Positions 62,072 through 64,000 of a stretch of DNA of 64,000 bases are shown in pieces (position 1 is the first letter of the stretch; every line of letters starts with the position of its first letter). The DNA lies in contig CAAERO010000005.1 in assembly GCA_900758495.1 (NCBI GenBank), positions 62,001 through 126,000 of the forward strand, given 5' to 3'. The stretch is from Bacilli bacterium (GTDB taxonomy: Bacteria > Bacillota_I > Bacilli_A > RF39 > UBA660). A program made the translations under genes and the position numbers. Below the pieces are notes generated by a model. That model was not told where the DNA came from. It saw only the letters and a list, made by a program, of their open reading frames with translations, and searched no databases.

Positions 62072-62090
62072 ACAGCCACTTATTTTTTTT
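62063..62090 (+). terminator. Terminator of tagO
   Basis: AGTGG and CCACT with an 8-nt loop, followed by TATTTTTTTT; the stop codon is in the loop. Confidence 0.8.
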
Positions 62091-62096
62091 GCAAAA

Positions 62097-62128
62097 TTTT
62101 CCACATTTATGGAAAAATATGGTAAAAT
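62097..62128 (+). promoter_or_regulatory. Promoter/operator of the agr-like genes
   Basis: TTTTCCA and TGGAAAA form an inverted repeat (62097-62116) that overlaps the -35 position of a TAAAAT at 62123-62128. The left arm reads TTTTCCACA, a DnaA-box-like 9-mer. Confidence 0.45.
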
Positions 62129-62152
62129 CGAATTAAATCGGAGGTTATTACT

Positions 62153-62899
62153 ATGATTAATTTTATAATTTGTGATGATGAGAAACTTTTTAGAGAGACA
62201 CTTAAAAAAAAGATTGACAGCTGTATGATGAGAACGACTATCGAATATAAAATTCATTTTTTTGGTTGTTATGATAGAAAATTTAAAGATTTTACTGAAA
62301 ATATAAATCAATATAATGTTTATTTTCTAGATATTATAACTCCTCATGGTACAGGAATGGATGCAGCTAGATATATTAGAGACAAAACAGGTGATTGGAA
62401 TTCAATAATAGTTTTTGTTACTAACTATAACGAATATCGCTTTAAAGTTTTATCATCACGACTAGGGGTATTTGATTTTGTTAGAAAATCTCCTAAAGCC
62501 TTAAGCAGAATAAGTGATATTATTTCTATTGTCATTTCTAGATATACTACTACTTCTACTAAGTGTATTACTTTTGAAAAAGACCATTCAATATTTAAAA
62601 TTAAATATAAAGATATTATCTATATTGAACGAGAATTAAATAGTAAAAGTTGTATTTTGTTTTCTACTACTGGTGAGTTTAGAATTACAAAGTCTTTATC
62701 AGAAATAGAAGCAACTTTAGATGGACGTTTTTTTAGAACTCATCGCAGTGCAATAGTTAATATTGATAATATACAAGAATATAATATTCGTACAAATGTA
62801 ATTACTTTTTATAATGGTGAAAGGACTGATTTAATATCTAGAAACAAAAAGAAGGAGTTGAAGCAACGTGTCATCAATAGTAGTCAGATGCATAAATAA
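62153..62899 (+). CDS. agrA: LytTR response regulator (AgrA-like)
   Basis: The 248-residue protein has a receiver domain with Asp8-Asp9, phospho-acceptor Asp60 (YFLDII) and Lys in VRKSPK. A LytTR DNA-binding domain (about 140-245) follows with IYIERELNSKSCILF and FFRTHRSAIVNIDNI. It pairs with the sensor kinase that overlaps its end, as in agr/peptide-quorum systems. The receptor ligand genes, if any, lie beyond the window. Confidence 0.88.
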   Translation: MINFIICDDEKLFRETLKKKIDSCMMRTTIEYKIHFFGCYDRKFKDFTENINQYNVYFLDIITPHGTGMDAARYIRDKTGDWNSIIVFVTNYNEYRFKVLSSRLGVFDFVRKSPKALSRISDIISIVISRYTTTSTKCITFEKDHSIFKIKYKDIIYIERELNSKSCILFSTTGEFRITKSLSEIEATLDGRFFRTHRSAIVNIDNIQEYNIRTNVITFYNGERTDLISRNKKKELKQRVINSSQMHK

Positions 62900-64000
62900 T
62901 TTAGTGATGATATTAGCTATAATATTAACAACACAAAATATTACAAATAAGAAGGTAAAATTATTTTCCATTCGTACTATATTTTGGATTGGTGTAACTT
63001 TCTTACCGTGTTTAATATTTGTTGATGGTGGTTATAATTTACTTTTTACAACCTTATCATTACTGTTCTTTTCTTTTTCGTTAAAAAATATATTTCAAAT
63101 TGATTTTTCTGAAACAATGTTTTTAACATTATGTTTTATGATAGCCTCTATTTTACCTGATTTGATTTTTTGTATGATTGGCATCAACTTTATTAATTAT
63201 AGTACTTTGATTGACAATCAAACAGTTACAATTTTTACAAATCTACTTACATCATTATTTACAACATCTTTATTCAGAATTCCAACGATTTCAAAATTTT
63301 TATCAACTGCTCAAAAACATTTAAGAGATGTTAAATATAAAGATTTAATTATATTTGTTTTAATTGCTTCTGTGGCGATTGGTATTGCCTATTATATTAT
63401 TGTTGAACTATATAAACCCACTAAATTTTATTTTACAACTAATGTCATCATTATAATAATGATAATGCTAATATTTATATATATGTTAAAGGTAATTAAA
63501 TATGACCAATTAAAAAGTAGAAATAATGTTTTGTACGAATGTATGAAAAATATTGAAAGTTATCAAGAAAAACAGGACTTAAAAATTCATGAATATAAAA
63601 ATCAATTGTCTAAAATAACAGCTATAACTACTGATGAAAAAATCATAGATAAAATAGAAGAAATTTTAGATGTAGATTTGACAGCAGATACTTATTTACT
63701 TGGTAAAATTAAAAATATACCAAAAGGTGAATTGAAAAGTTTAATTTATTACAAATTGCTTGTTGCTAAAAGGGAAAATGTTAATCTATCAATTGATATA
63801 TCCTCTGATCTTACTGATGAAAACTATGAATTTAATAAAAGACAAGAAAAGTCACTAAGTCATTTAATTGGTATATCGTTTGATAATGCAATAGAAGCTG
63901 CAAGAGATTCAAAAGAACGAGAATTATTTCTTGAAATTTATGAAACAAGTGTGGGAATGACTTTTTCTATAACTAATACCTTTTCTGGTAATGTTGATTT
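62868..64000 (+). CDS. agrC: AgrC-like sensor histidine kinase (cut by window edge)
   Basis: An open frame from the GTG at 62868 (AAGGAG 11 nt upstream) runs to the window end, at least 377 codons, overlapping the regulator by 32 nt. The N-terminal half has six or so membrane helices. The histidine box is KIHEYKNQL with His241, matching the HPK10 pattern. The N box is FDNAIEAARDS at about 338-348. The catalytic end is outside the window. Peptide sensing is inferred from the family. Confidence 0.85.
   Translation, partial: MSSIVVRCINNLVMILAIILTTQNITNKKVKLFSIRTIFWIGVTFLPCLIFVDGGYNLLFTTLSLLFFSFSLKNIFQIDFSETMFLTLCFMIASILPDLIFCMIGINFINYSTLIDNQTVTIFTNLLTSLFTTSLFRIPTISKFLSTAQKHLRDVKYKDLIIFVLIASVAIGIAYYIIVELYKPTKFYFTTNVIIIIMIMLIFIYMLKVIKYDQLKSRNNVLYECMKNIESYQEKQDLKIHEYKNQLSKITAITTDEKIIDKIEEILDVDLTADTYLLGKIKNIPKGELKSLIYYKLLVAKRENVNLSIDISSDLTDENYEFNKRQEKSLSHLIGISFDNAIEAARDSKERELFLEIYETSVGMTFSITNTFSGNVD

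Noticed and set aside
1..64000. tRNA or rRNA genes
   Set aside because: I looked for cloverleaf ends and conserved rRNA segments between genes and saw none; the SRP RNA is the only stable RNA gene I can support.

Overview
The window is a replication-origin region from an AT-rich, low-GC Gram-positive bacterium of the Bacilli type. The gene order closely follows the Bacillus subtilis origin: dnaX-ebfC-recR-bofA, gyrA-gyrB-recF-dnaN-dnaA, rpmH-rnpA-yidC-jag, mnmE-mnmG-rsmG-noc-parA-parB, rpsF-ssb-rpsR, gdpP-rplI-dnaB, argS-rpoE-prfA-prmC-spoIIR and murA-spoIIQ-mbl. TGA is used as a stop (recF, mnmE), so the code is the standard bacterial one, not that of mycoplasmas. Sporulation genes (spoVT, bofA, spoIIR, spoIIQ), a ComK-family regulator and an agr-like two-component system point to an uncultured gut-type Bacilli lineage (RF39/Erysipelotrichales-like). 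The exact taxon is inference.

Layout. Nearly everything left of about 25.0 kb is on the minus strand and nearly everything right of it on the plus strand, so transcription runs away from oriC. oriC itself is the DnaA-box-rich gap between dnaA and rpmH (25.02-25.31 kb), with a second box group between dnaN and dnaA. Left arm, reading away from oriC: dnaA, dnaN, a comK homologue, recF, gyrB, gyrA, a dead IS1182-type transposase, the repeat array described below, a hairpin-rich gene-free kilobase, a dead DDE transposase, the SRP RNA, tadA, dnaX-ebfC-recR-bofA, holB-ricT-trmN6-rsmI-pth-mfd, an unknown gene, spoVT, and a Met T-box leader with the 5' end of metG. Right arm: rpmH to parB, a mechanosensitive channel, an AbgT-type transporter, ychF, the rpsF operon, a stand-alone DHH phosphodiesterase, rplI, dnaB, a LysM-G5-M23 peptidase, walJ, rlmH, ung, LemA and PBP1 on the opposite strand, argS, rpoE, prfA, prmC, spoIIR, mntP, murA, an SGNH lipase, rpmE, rpiB, spoIIQ, mbl, tagO, and an AgrA/AgrC pair running off the end.

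The standout observation is at 14521-14946. A six-unit tandem array (75-76 bp period) alternates the ParB loading site parS (TGTTTCACGTGAAACA) with the Noc binding site NBS (ATTTCCCGGGAAAT), always 32 bp apart centre to centre. Three units also carry a TTTTCCACA DnaA-box-like motif identical to the commonest box at this oriC. The window encodes both cognate proteins: a canonical ParB (34604-35485), and a Noc-like paralogue (32283-33728) with Noc-type specificity residues, a long Asn/Ser/Thr-rich linker and no obvious membrane-targeting N terminus. This looks like a compact composite centromere/nucleoid-occlusion element about 10 kb from oriC. I know of no described equivalent.

Other points of interest are DnaA-box clusters outside oriC, four 10-bp phased repeats at the comK promoter, a hairpin enclosing the spoIIR ribosome-binding site, and several decayed insertion sequences.
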